Shown: positions 1 through 6,810, counted from the first letter of the stretch. The stretch: DNA of 7,246 bases from Duncaniella sp. (GCF_029054785.1 NZ_JAIDEN010000143.1:1-7246), one strand, 5' to 3'. Made by a program: numbers and translations. Notes: generated from the sequence alone by a model not told the origin.

Positions 1-2
1 GG

Positions 3-110
3 AGATACCACAGCTGCGGACCCCTCTGGGGCCCTTGCAGTGGCCTGGATTCGCCCCGCTGCTACGCAGCTTGCCTGATACGCGGGCCGGTGGGGGCATT
101 AGCCGTTGGT
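3..110 (+). repeat. GC-rich hairpin repeat, left copy
   Basis: The first 77 bases (3-79) match 6905-6981 and 7170-7246 in the same orientation with about three differences each. Two foldbacks are visible. One spans 8-43, with CCAC/GTGG at its base and CCCC/GGGG (21-24 / 28-31) at its apex around the loop TCT. The other is a perfect GCTGC-TAC-GCAGC at 58-70. The 3' part (65-110) resembles one 49-base subrepeat seen at the right end. No open frame here looks like a protein. This is a dispersed intergenic repeat; its function is not known to me, and its left boundary lies at or beyond the window edge. Confidence 0.85.
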
Positions 111-113
111 ATT

Positions 114-153
114 AAAAAAAATTACCCCGCGTTCCGGATCGGATGGCGGGGTA
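114..153 (-). terminator. Second (distal) minus-strand intrinsic terminator
   Basis: TACCCCGC (123-130) pairs perfectly with GCGGGGTA (146-153) around a 15-base loop. On the minus strand the stem is followed by a U-rich tract, from the A run at 114-121. The tract lies on the minus-strand 3' side only, so the terminator acts on leftward transcripts. It lies about 20 bases beyond the terminator at 171-204 and would catch read-through from it. Confidence 0.75.
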
Positions 154-170
154 GATCATTAAGGGTTAGT

Positions 171-204
171 AAATAAAAAAATTGATTGTCTCTCGACAAC
201 CAAT
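171..204 (-). terminator. First (proximal) minus-strand intrinsic terminator
   Basis: In minus-strand RNA, AUUGGUUGUC (204-195) and GACAAUCAAU (190-181) form a 10-base-pair stem with one G-U wobble, closed by a GAGA (GNRA-type) tetraloop, directly followed by a U run (181-175). On the plus strand the same stem has an A-C mismatch and no U tract. The asymmetry shows that the element is selected on the minus strand. Confidence 0.85.
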
Positions 205-241
205 CTTAGTTAACCTTAAATCTAATACCATGAAAAACACA
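172..241 (-). ncRNA. Candidate small RNA, about 70 nt
   Basis: The sequence between the minus-strand promoter (276-245) and the first terminator (204-171) would give a transcript of roughly 70 bases. Its 5' half (about 241-205) is mostly unstructured and AT-rich, and its 3' half is the terminator hairpin with the GNRA loop. A 21-codon frame starts at 231 and ends at 166, but its stop lies past the U tract, so translation is unlikely. Read-through to the second terminator would give about 128 bases. The promoter plus terminator layout without a gene is what is seen; the small-RNA role is inferred. It could instead be a leftover leader or a mobile cassette. Confidence 0.55.
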
Positions 242-244
242 TTG

Positions 245-276
245 CAAAGTTACGCCATTTTTGAGATTCCGCCAAA
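245..276 (-). promoter_or_regulatory. Bacteroidetes-type promoter for the small-RNA cassette
   Basis: Read on the minus strand, TTTG (276-273) is followed after exactly 20 bases by TAACTTTG (252-245). This matches the Bacteroidetes primary-sigma consensus TTTG / TAnnTTTG. Transcription should start a few bases downstream, near 241, and run leftward into the two terminators. It diverges from the parC promoter, from which it is separated by 165 bases. Confidence 0.7.
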
Positions 277-441
277 TTATCGGCTGCAAAAACTCACTTA
301 TTTAACATATTTTATAACGATTTGTTTTTAAAAGGCATTTTTAGACGATATTTTGGCAGAAAAAGCCACTTTCGCAAGCAAATTGTCATTGAGACATAAT
401 GACGGCATTCCTGGAGTGCATGCCGAGTCTGAAAACAACAG
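277..441. other. AT-rich spacer between divergent promoters
   Basis: No gene is recognised here. The segment is AT-rich and contains two small foldbacks: GTCATT (385-390) with AATGAC (398-403), and GGCAT (404-408) with ATGCC (420-424). These could be operator-like sites for either divergent promoter, but no known regulator motif is recognised. Confidence 0.4.
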
Positions 442-473
442 TTTGCGCCGACGCTAAAAATTTTGTATCTTTG
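442..473 (+). promoter_or_regulatory. Bacteroidetes-type promoter of parC
   Basis: TTTG (442-445) and TATCTTTG (466-473) are separated by 20 bases and match the TTTG / TAnnTTTG consensus exactly. The start of transcription should lie near 477-480, giving a leader of roughly 75-80 bases before the parC ATG at 556. This is probably the only promoter for parC and the two genes downstream, since no second match is seen in the short gaps after parC. Confidence 0.8.
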
Positions 474-484
474 CCTACATAGTA

Positions 485-521
485 GGATGGATTCCAGGCC
501 GGAAAGCGCCTGTGACCATCC
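485..521 (+). promoter_or_regulatory. Hairpin in the parC leader
   Basis: GGATGG (485-490) pairs with CCATCC (516-521), and inside it CAGGC (495-499) pairs with GCCTG (508-512), leaving an 8-base loop. The bulk of the expected 5' leader is therefore one stem. It ends 34 bases before the start codon and has no U run, so it is not a terminator. It may stabilise the message or bind a regulator; no riboswitch class is recognised. Confidence 0.45.
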
Positions 522-555
522 GGATCAATCATAAAACTACGTTTCCACCACCATC

Positions 556-3264
556 ATGAGCGAGGACACACCTATAAACGATGCCATAGAAGATCCTGAA
601 GACGAAATGCGCGAAGAGAGCACTCCTGCACGCAAGGAGGGGTTCGATCCGCGGATAATAGTCGACACTTCAAATGACACGATCCGCCACCAGCTGCGCG
701 GCATGTACCAGAGCTGGTTTCTGGACTATGCGAGCTATGTCATCCTTGAACGCGCTGTCCCCAGTATCGAGGACGGTCTCAAACCCGTGCAGCGGCGTAT
801 CCTCCATTCGATGAAGCTGCTCGACGACGGCCGTTTCAACAAGGTGGCCAACATCGTGGGCCACACCATGCAGTTCCACCCCCACGGCGATGCCTCGATC
901 TACGAAGCTCTCGTACAGCTCGGCCAGAAGGAACTCCTCGTGGAGACGCAGGGTAACTGGGGCAACACCCTGACAGGTGCCTCGGCGGCGGCAGGCCGAT
1001 ATATCGAGGCCCGCCTCTCGCAGTTTGCCCTCGATGTGGTCTACAATCCCAAAGTTACCGAATGGACCCTCAGCTACGACGGCCGTAAGAAAGAGCCGGT
1101 CACGCTGCCGGTCAAATTCCCGCTTCTGCTTTCCAAAGGAGCCGAGGGCATTGCCGTCGGTCTGTCCTCCAAGATATTGCCCCACAACTTCAACGAGATC
1201 ATCGACGCGGCGATCGCCTATCTGCGCGGCGAAGAGTTCACCCTCTATCCCGACTTCTTCACCGGCGGATTCATCGACGTCTCACGCTACAACGACGGCG
1301 AGCGCGGCGGTGTGGTCAAGATCCGCGCCAAGATCGAGAAGATCGACAACAAGACACTCGCCATCACCGAGATTCCCTACGGCAAGACCACCGCAACGCT
1401 CATCGAGTCGATCGTCAAGGCCCAGGAGGCCGGAAAGATCAAGATCCGCAGCGTCGACGACAACACCGGTGAACACGCCAACGTAATCGTCTACCTCCAG
1501 CCCGGCACATCGAGCGACAAGACAATCGACGCCCTCTATGCCTTCACCGACTGCGAGGTCTCGATCTCGCCCAACTGCTGTGTGATCTCAGGCAACAAGC
1601 CCCATTTCATCGGCGTGAGCGATGTCCTGCGCCACAACGTGGACTCCACGCGCACGATTCTCGGCAAGGAGCTGCGCATACAGCTCGACGAAGTGCGCGA
1701 GCAGCTCCACTTCGCCTCGCTCGAACGCATCTTCATCGAAGAGCGCATCTACAAGGACAAGGGCTACGAAGAGAGCGAGAACCGCGCACAGGCCATCAGC
1801 CACATCCGCGGAAGACTCGAAAAATATAAGGATTCGTTCATCCGCGAGATCACCGACGAGGATATCATCCGCCTCTTCGAGATCAAGATGGGACGCATCC
1901 TGAAGTTCAATGCCGACAAGTGTGAGGAGCAGATCGCAGCCTTCAATGAGCGCATCAACGATCTCAACTCCAAGCTCGAACGCCTGACAGAGTTCACAAT
2001 CGAATGGTATGAGAACCTCAAGCGCAAATACGGCGACGCCTATCCGCGCATGACCGTACTGCGCAACTTCGACAACATCCAGGCAGCCTCCGTGGCCGAA
2101 GCCAACGAGAAGCTCTACATCAACCGCGAGGAGGGCTTCATCGGCACCGCTCTGAAAAAAGACGAGTTTCTCTGCAACTGTTCGTCGATCGACGATGTCA
2201 TCATCTTCTACAAGGATGGCCGCTACAAGGTGGTCAAGGTCCAGGAGAAACTCTTCATTGACAAGAACGTGCTCCACGTCGACGTGTTCAAGCGCAACGA
2301 CAAGCGCACGGTCTACAACGCCATCTATCAGGACGGCAAGGGCGGAACCTACTACATGAAACGATTCTTCGTCACCGGAATCACCCGCGACAAGGAATAT
2401 AACCTCACCGCCGGAAAGCCCGGAAGCCGCGTCTGCTGGTTCACCGTCAACCCCAACGGCGAGGCCGAGGTGGTCAAAGTCACCCTCAAGCCCAAACTGC
2501 GCCTGAAGACACTCCAGTTTGACGTCGACTTCTCGAAGATCAACATCAAGGGACGCGCCTCGCTGGGAAACATCGTCACCCGCAACGAAGTCCACCGCTT
2601 CTCGCTCAAGGAGAAAGGCCGCTCGACCCTCGGCGGACGTGATGTCTGGTATGATCCGGATGTCATGCGTCTCAACTACGACGGACGCGGCGAATATCTC
2701 GGCGAGTTCAACTCCGGAGACCTCGTGCTGGTCATCCAGAAAAACGGCGAATACTACACCTCTACCTTCGAAGCCTCAAACCACTACCCCGACAACATTC
2801 TGCGCATCGAGAAATTCACACCCCACAAGGTATGGACAGCGATCCTCGACGACGCAGATCAGAAATATCCCTATCTCAAACGCTTCACTTTCGAGCCTAC
2901 GGCCAAAGCGCAGCGCTATCTCGGCGAAAACGAGAAGTCAAGCCTGCTGCTTCTGAGCGACGAGCCGGGACTGCGCATCGAAGTAACCTTCGGTGGGGCC
3001 GACTCCTTCCGTCCGGCAATGGAAGTTGTGGCCCGCGATTTCATTGCCGTCAAATCCGTCAAAGCCAAAGGCAAGCGACTCACTACGTTCGCAATTGACC
3101 ACATCACGGAACTCGAACCCGTAGCCACCGAAGAGGATCTCGACAGCGAGGACGACGATCAGCCCGACCAAACTTCCGCAACGGAGACCGCTCCACAGGC
3201 TGAACCCGAAAAGAGCGACGACGAGGTCCGCGACGAACTGACCGGGCAGCACAGACTCTTTTAG
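556..3264 (+). CDS. parC: DNA topoisomerase IV subunit A
   Basis: Type IIA topoisomerase A subunit. With ParE it cuts and passes DNA duplexes to decatenate replicated chromosomes in the cytoplasm. At 902 residues it has an acidic N-terminal extension (1-25), then the breakage-reunion domain from about residue 47, with LKPVQRRILHSM (75-86), the HPHGD motif (108-112) and the nucleophilic tyrosine Tyr149 in AAAGRYIEARLS. A coiled-coil and gate region covers about 375-490. The C-terminal beta-propeller-like domain runs from about 540 to 850; a canonical GyrA box is absent, although a KGRASLGN segment near 665 resembles the ParC equivalent. This favours topoisomerase IV over gyrase. A strongly acidic tail (about 851-897) ends in QHRLF. 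ATG 556 is the first start after an in-frame TAA at 532. No Shine-Dalgarno is seen, as is usual in Bacteroidetes. The residue equivalent to quinolone-contact Ser83 of E. coli GyrA is Ala113. The next gene follows after 40 bases. Confidence 0.95.
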   Translation: MSEDTPINDAIEDPEDEMREESTPARKEGFDPRIIVDTSNDTIRHQLRGMYQSWFLDYASYVILERAVPSIEDGLKPVQRRILHSMKLLDDGRFNKVANIVGHTMQFHPHGDASIYEALVQLGQKELLVETQGNWGNTLTGASAAAGRYIEARLSQFALDVVYNPKVTEWTLSYDGRKKEPVTLPVKFPLLLSKGAEGIAVGLSSKILPHNFNEIIDAAIAYLRGEEFTLYPDFFTGGFIDVSRYNDGERGGVVKIRAKIEKIDNKTLAITEIPYGKTTATLIESIVKAQEAGKIKIRSVDDNTGEHANVIVYLQPGTSSDKTIDALYAFTDCEVSISPNCCVISGNKPHFIGVSDVLRHNVDSTRTILGKELRIQLDEVREQLHFASLERIFIEERIYKDKGYEESENRAQAISHIRGRLEKYKDSFIREITDEDIIRLFEIKMGRILKFNADKCEEQIAAFNERINDLNSKLERLTEFTIEWYENLKRKYGDAYPRMTVLRNFDNIQAASVAEANEKLYINREEGFIGTALKKDEFLCNCSSIDDVIIFYKDGRYKVVKVQEKLFIDKNVLHVDVFKRNDKRTVYNAIYQDGKGGTYYMKRFFVTGITRDKEYNLTAGKPGSRVCWFTVNPNGEAEVVKVTLKPKLRLKTLQFDVDFSKINIKGRASLGNIVTRNEVHRFSLKEKGRSTLGGRDVWYDPDVMRLNYDGRGEYLGEFNSGDLVLVIQKNGEYYTSTFEASNHYPDNILRIEKFTPHKVWTAILDDADQKYPYLKRFTFEPTAKAQRYLGENEKSSLLLLSDEPGLRIEVTFGGADSFRPAMEVVARDFIAVKSVKAKGKRLTTFAIDHITELEPVATEEDLDSEDDDQPDQTSATETAPQAEPEKSDDEVRDELTGQHRLF

Positions 3265-3304
3265 AGGGCCCCGATTCTCTTCATAGAAGCTCTTCACAAC
3301 GCAC

Positions 3305-4177
3305 ATGATCAGAAAACCAATACTCTCCGCCATTGTCCTTGCACTCTCGGCAGTGCAGGGCCTCGGCGCGCAGACCCCTGCCGAGGCCGACACCGCGGCT
3401 ACGGTCCTGCGGCCTGTCTTCGCGGCCTACACCGCCGAATGGGGCGCGGCCAAACTGACAGACACCTATCTGACCCCGCTCAGATATGAAGGCTGGCATG
3501 CCGGACTTGACTATCAGCGCTATCAGGCCATGAAATTCGACCCGCAGGCCTGGACCATGCGCCTCCACTTCAACCTCAGCATCGACAAGACCGACAGCCC
3601 CGCCCGCAACGCCTCGATGTGGGACATCATGCTCTCGGCCGACTGGGGCATGATGCGCAAATTCCGCCCCGTCGGCGGACTGACCCTTGCCGCCGGAGGT
3701 TCGACCGGAATCGAGCTTGGCTGCCTCTACAATCCGCGCAACGGCAACAACCCGGCCTCGGCAAAAGCCGCCTGGACCGTCAACCTGACCGGATTCGCCT
3801 CCTACCCCACCAGGATCCTGCGCCTGCCCGTCACATTCACCTATCAGCCGACTCTCCCCGTCACCGGAGTCTTCTTCTCGCCTGACTACGGCGAACTTTA
3901 CTACGAAATCTGGCTTGGCGACCGTTCGGGCCTGGCACACTGGGCCTGGTGGGGCAACTATTTCAAACTTGACAACCAGCTGAGCGCCGACCTGCACTTC
4001 GGGGCGACAAACCTCCGTGTGGGCTACCACGGCTCCATTTTCTCTTCGAAAGTCAACCATCTGGTGACCAACAGATTCACCCACGCACTCACCGTCGGCA
4101 TCAGCGGCGAATGGATCTCCGTCAATCCCCGCAGGGGCCTCCCGGCAAAGACCGTGATGATCAACGCGCTCTATTGA
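3305..4177 (+). CDS. DUF3316-like exported protein
   Basis: A 290-residue protein with a clear signal peptide: MIRKP, a hydrophobic stretch at about 6-19, and a likely cleavage after GLGA (about 22). The mature part has many short alternating strands rich in Trp and Tyr (YHGSIFSSKVNHLVTNRF near 238-255, ending ..VMINALY) and no catalytic motif that I can name. This pattern fits the Bacteroidetes DUF3316 family, whose function is unknown and whose members probably sit in the outer membrane or periplasm as small barrels; this assignment is from memory of the family's look. It starts 40 bases after parC with no promoter match between, and the S41 lipoprotein begins 23 bases after its stop, so all three are probably co-transcribed. 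GC-rich codon use matches its neighbours. Confidence 0.65.
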   Translation: MIRKPILSAIVLALSAVQGLGAQTPAEADTAATVLRPVFAAYTAEWGAAKLTDTYLTPLRYEGWHAGLDYQRYQAMKFDPQAWTMRLHFNLSIDKTDSPARNASMWDIMLSADWGMMRKFRPVGGLTLAAGGSTGIELGCLYNPRNGNNPASAKAAWTVNLTGFASYPTRILRLPVTFTYQPTLPVTGVFFSPDYGELYYEIWLGDRSGLAHWAWWGNYFKLDNQLSADLHFGATNLRVGYHGSIFSSKVNHLVTNRFTHALTVGISGEWISVNPRRGLPAKTVMINALY

Positions 4178-4200
4178 TCCGCAATCACGCAATCCCACCT

Positions 4201-5355
4201 ATGAAAAAGCAATTATCAATCATATACGCACTGCTTCTGACTCTGGCACTCGGCTCCTGCCATGAGGTCCGGGAGTATGACAACGATCCGCGCGGCAATT
4301 TCGAGGCCCTCTGGACCATTCTTGACGAGCACTACTGCTTCTTCGCACAGAAAGACATCGACTGGGATGCCGTCCATGACACCTACGCGCGCCGCATCGG
4401 TCCGGAAATGACGAGCGAAGAACTTTTCATTGTCTGCGCCGACATGCTCGACGAACTGCGCGACGGCCACGTGAACCTCTCCGCACCGTTCAACACCTCC
4501 TACTATCGGAAATGGTGGAGCGACTATCCGCAGAACTTCTCGATGCGTCTGATCGAGGAATCATATTTCAACTTCAACTACCGTCAGAGTTCAGGCATGC
4601 TCTACGGCATCCTCCGCGAGAACGTAGGCTATGTCTACTACGGATCTTTCGCCAACCCCATCGGCGAGGGCAACCTCGACAATGTGCTCTACTTCCTGAA
4701 AAATACCCAGGGCCTGATCATCGACGTCCGTGACAACGGCGGAGGCGACCTTACCAACGTCCGCACCCTCGTGGCCCGTTTTCTTACCGAGCCGCGCACT
4801 GTCGGCTACATCTCCCACAAGACCGGTCCGGGCCACGACGATTTCTCCGAACCGATGGAGATCACATACAAACCCGCAGCCGTGGGCCGCATCCGCTGGG
4901 GCAAGCCGGTGATCGTCCTGACCAACCGCTCGACTTTCTCGGCAGCCAACAACTTCGCATCGGTGATGAAACTCCTTCCTGGAGTACGCCTTGTGGGAGC
5001 CACCACAGGAGGCGGAAGCGGTATGCCCTATTCCTCCGAACTGCCCAACGGCTGGGGAGTGCGTTTCTCGGCCTGCTCTATGCTCGACGCCGAGCGCCAC
5101 AGCACCGAGGCCGGAGTCGAACCCTCTGAGGGCTGCGCCGTCGACATGGATCCCGCCGATGCTCTCGCCGGAAAAGACACTATCCTTGAATTCGCCATCG
5201 CCCTGATTCAGAATCCTGAGGCGGATCTTGCGGGTCTTGCCCGAAGCGTAGCGGACAATATAGATTCCCGCGGGAAGGTCAAGCTGCTGCGAAGTCGCCC
5301 CCCGATGTCAAGATCAGTCGCACCATATCCCCCGACTCCAGCGTGTGGCCTCTGA
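4201..5355 (+). CDS. S41-family peptidase, lipoprotein
   Basis: A 384-residue serine peptidase of the S41 (C-terminal processing / tricorn-like) family, anchored as a lipoprotein: MKK, a hydrophobic segment, then lipobox LGSC with Cys20. An N-terminal helical part (NFEALWTILDEHY at 33-45, DWDAVHDTYARRI at 54-66) precedes LRDGH with His90. The core has LIIDVRDNGGGDL (172-184) and the nucleophile motif NRSTFSAANNFA with Ser247 as likely catalytic serine. GATTGGGSG (266-274) and EAGVEP (Glu303) follow; no Lys is seen where CtpA-type enzymes have one, favouring a Ser-His-Glu tricorn-type set. No PDZ domain is visible. ATG 4201 is chosen over the in-frame ATG at 4111, which lies inside the previous gene and would bury the signal peptide. 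Residues from about 340 to 384 look non-natural and probably represent read-through past a lost stop into the antisense relic at 5215-5380. Confidence 0.85.
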   Translation: MKKQLSIIYALLLTLALGSCHEVREYDNDPRGNFEALWTILDEHYCFFAQKDIDWDAVHDTYARRIGPEMTSEELFIVCADMLDELRDGHVNLSAPFNTSYYRKWWSDYPQNFSMRLIEESYFNFNYRQSSGMLYGILRENVGYVYYGSFANPIGEGNLDNVLYFLKNTQGLIIDVRDNGGGDLTNVRTLVARFLTEPRTVGYISHKTGPGHDDFSEPMEITYKPAAVGRIRWGKPVIVLTNRSTFSAANNFASVMKLLPGVRLVGATTGGGSGMPYSSELPNGWGVRFSACSMLDAERHSTEAGVEPSEGCAVDMDPADALAGKDTILEFAIALIQNPEADLAGLARSVADNIDSRGKVKLLRSRPPMSRSVAPYPPTPACGL

Positions 5356-5380
5356 GGAGATAAAACAGCTTTTGCACCGA
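5215..5380 (-). pseudogene. Frameshifted relic of a C-terminal sorting-type domain
   Basis: On the minus strand, 5283-5224 reads LDLPAGIYIVRYASGKTRKI, which strongly resembles the end of the C-terminal domains of secreted Bacteroidetes proteins (type IX-secretion-like: ..G-I-Y-I-V-R..G-K..K-I). Upstream in another frame, about 5380-5305 reads ..LFYLLRGHTLESGDMVRLILTS, which resembles the YDLxGxxL strand that precedes it. The two frames are both open only at 5307-5282, and a run of six G (5303-5298) lies there; five G would join them. No start codon, no catalytic part and no proper stop remain. It overlaps the 3' end of the S41 gene antisense. It is probably the leftover tail of a lost secreted protein; chance resemblance is the alternative. 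Confidence 0.45.
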
Positions 5381-5422
5381 GTATGTTTTTCGTGGAAAGA
5401 GGTCGGTAGTTTCGATCTTAAC

Positions 5423-6613
5423 CTACTTGCCTGAACCGTGACAGGCGGGGCATTTGCCGGAGCCTTTGCATTTCTTGCATTTGCCCGTTCCGTTGCATGC
5501 GCTACATTTGGCTTCCGAACTGCCCGCTTTATTCCATCCGGTACCGTTGCAGTAGCCACACAATCCGCTTCCATGACACGCATTCTTGCGGCCACTTCCG
5601 CTTACCGGAGAACAAGTCCCGGAACCGTTGCACTGTCTGCATTTATGATTAGAAGCCTTAGTGTTTGAAGCGCTCCTCTTGGAAGTCGATATGTTTGAAT
5701 CGGTAGTGCCTGATGCCTGAGTGGAACCTGTTCCTGTTATTCCGGAAACAGAGTTCATGATTCCTGAGAGGATATCGAACACATTATAATTAGCAGCGTT
5801 GGCCCGCGCCTCTTCCGCTGCATAATCGCGATTTTCCCAACCGCAGTAAATGCGATTGATGGTATAGCCGTCTTTCAGTCGCTGAGCTAAATAGTCCGAC
5901 AGCTCTTTTTCAGTATCCAAAGCCCCTAAAGATTGTCGTGCTCCCAAGCCGTCGCGGTATTTATCGTAAATAACATAATAGTATGTCCAGTCACCATATT
6001 TATTATAGGACTTTGAAACACTTCCCACTACCCACGACTCAGCCGCCATTTTCTTGAAGCCCTTGATCAGCTCGCTATATCCCATATAAGTGGCATATTT
6101 CTGCTCTGTCACGTCATTATGTCCGTTTTGGGCATAGGCGGCATACGACGCATAAGTCGTGACGTATAATCCGTCTTTATTTTTCTTGGCAAGTTTTTTC
6201 TGGTCAAGCTTCTCGAAAAATTCCTGCTTGCTTATATTCGTCCTGAAATCATATAGGGCATAATGCCTGAGATTATTGTAATATGACAACGTGAAACCCT
6301 CTTTGAGTTTCTTTTTACTCTCCTTCTTTAAATCCCAAGGGGCTATTATTGCAAAAAATTGTCTGATGCCATCCGTATTGTTTTTATGTGTGACTATTGT
6401 GCCGAATTTGGAGTGGACTATTGATGTCACATAACGGTTCTGCTCAAAAAGCGATTGAATATCGGCCTCATTCGGCTCGGTCGAATAAATATCGCATTTT
6501 AAATCGTCTATTTTCTTGTCGGTCATGTGGATCACAAAGCTGCCGTCGTTGCGCTCATCTGCCATTGATGAAAGACAGCACAAAAGCAGAATCAGGATTA
6601 AATACTTTTTCAT
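5423..6613 (-). CDS. Secreted protein with CxxCxGxG (DnaJ zinc-finger-like) repeats
   Basis: A 396-residue protein of unknown function. The signal peptide is MKKYLILILLLCCLSSMA, with likely cleavage after Ala18; the cysteines at 12-13 lack a proper lipobox. Residues about 53-122 and 181-259 look like two diverged copies of one module, each ending in K-[DE]-G-[FY]-T-[LI]. A Ser/Thr/Asn-rich linker (about 285-322) leads to a Cys-Gly tail (325-394) of seven modules of the CxxCxGxG type, as in the DnaJ zinc-binding domain but without a J-domain. The intact pairs are Cys325/328, 352/355, 370/373, 379/382 and 388/391; modules two and three keep one Cys each (334, 346). The TTG at 6625 gives an in-frame longer start, but ATG 6613 fits the signal peptide. 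Base composition is clearly more AT-rich than the three genes opposite, suggesting a different origin. It converges on the S41 gene, 67 bases apart, with no clear terminator between. Confidence 0.8.
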   Translation of the reverse strand: MKKYLILILLLCCLSSMADERNDGSFVIHMTDKKIDDLKCDIYSTEPNEADIQSLFEQNRYVTSIVHSKFGTIVTHKNNTDGIRQFFAIIAPWDLKKESKKKLKEGFTLSYYNNLRHYALYDFRTNISKQEFFEKLDQKKLAKKNKDGLYVTTYASYAAYAQNGHNDVTEQKYATYMGYSELIKGFKKMAAESWVVGSVSKSYNKYGDWTYYYVIYDKYRDGLGARQSLGALDTEKELSDYLAQRLKDGYTINRIYCGWENRDYAAEEARANAANYNVFDILSGIMNSVSGITGTGSTQASGTTDSNISTSKRSASNTKASNHKCRQCNGSGTCSPVSGSGRKNACHGSGLCGYCNGTGWNKAGSSEAKCSACNGTGKCKKCKGSGKCPACHGSGK

Positions 6614-6709
6614 AAAAATATGCAATAAAATGGTTTATTTTTCTCATTAAAACGGGATAGGTCCAATATCGTAGGTTCAACTGGCAAGCGTAGAGTCCAA
6701 GGGTAAGTA

Positions 6710-6717
6710 CAAAATTA
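6710..6717 (-). promoter_or_regulatory. Possible -7 box of the CxxCxGxG gene
   Basis: On the minus strand TAATTTTG (6717-6710) matches TAnnTTTG. No TTTG is found about 20 bases upstream, so the match is partial. It would give a leader of about 90 bases, AT-rich near the ATG at 6613, with no Shine-Dalgarno sequence. Confidence 0.35.
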
Positions 6718-6810
6718 ACGATTTGTTTGAAGAACTCGGTCTTCTGGTTTGAAAAACTGAGTTTTTTACGAGGTCTAAGGTTCAATGGAGCGCTAGGGAA
6801 GGGGTGGTGG

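Noticed and set aside
166..231. 21-residue minus-strand frame starting MVLDLRLTK within the small-RNA cassette
   Set aside because: Its stop lies beyond the U run of the terminator, so the terminated transcript would lack it.
230..331. 33-codon plus-strand frame starting MKNTLQ
   Set aside because: It lies across the minus-strand promoter, has no upstream plus-strand promoter match, and the peptide has no recognisable character.
1588..2595. Long open frame (335 codons) on the minus strand inside parC
   Set aside because: Its peptide is a Val/Leu/Asp-rich shadow created by GC-rich third codon positions of parC; no domain is recognisable.
3281..4198. Minus-strand open frame of 305 codons opposite the DUF3316-like gene
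   Set aside because: Gly/Val/Arg-rich antisense shadow; the plus strand has a signal peptide and family-like sequence.
4111..4200. Upstream ATG as the start of the S41 gene
   Set aside because: It overlaps the previous gene by 67 bases and would place 30 polar residues before the lipoprotein signal.
6751..6766. AAAAAC-TGA-GTTTTT foldback as a terminator
   Set aside because: The stem is six pairs, nearly all A-T, too weak to terminate; probably a chance AT palindrome.
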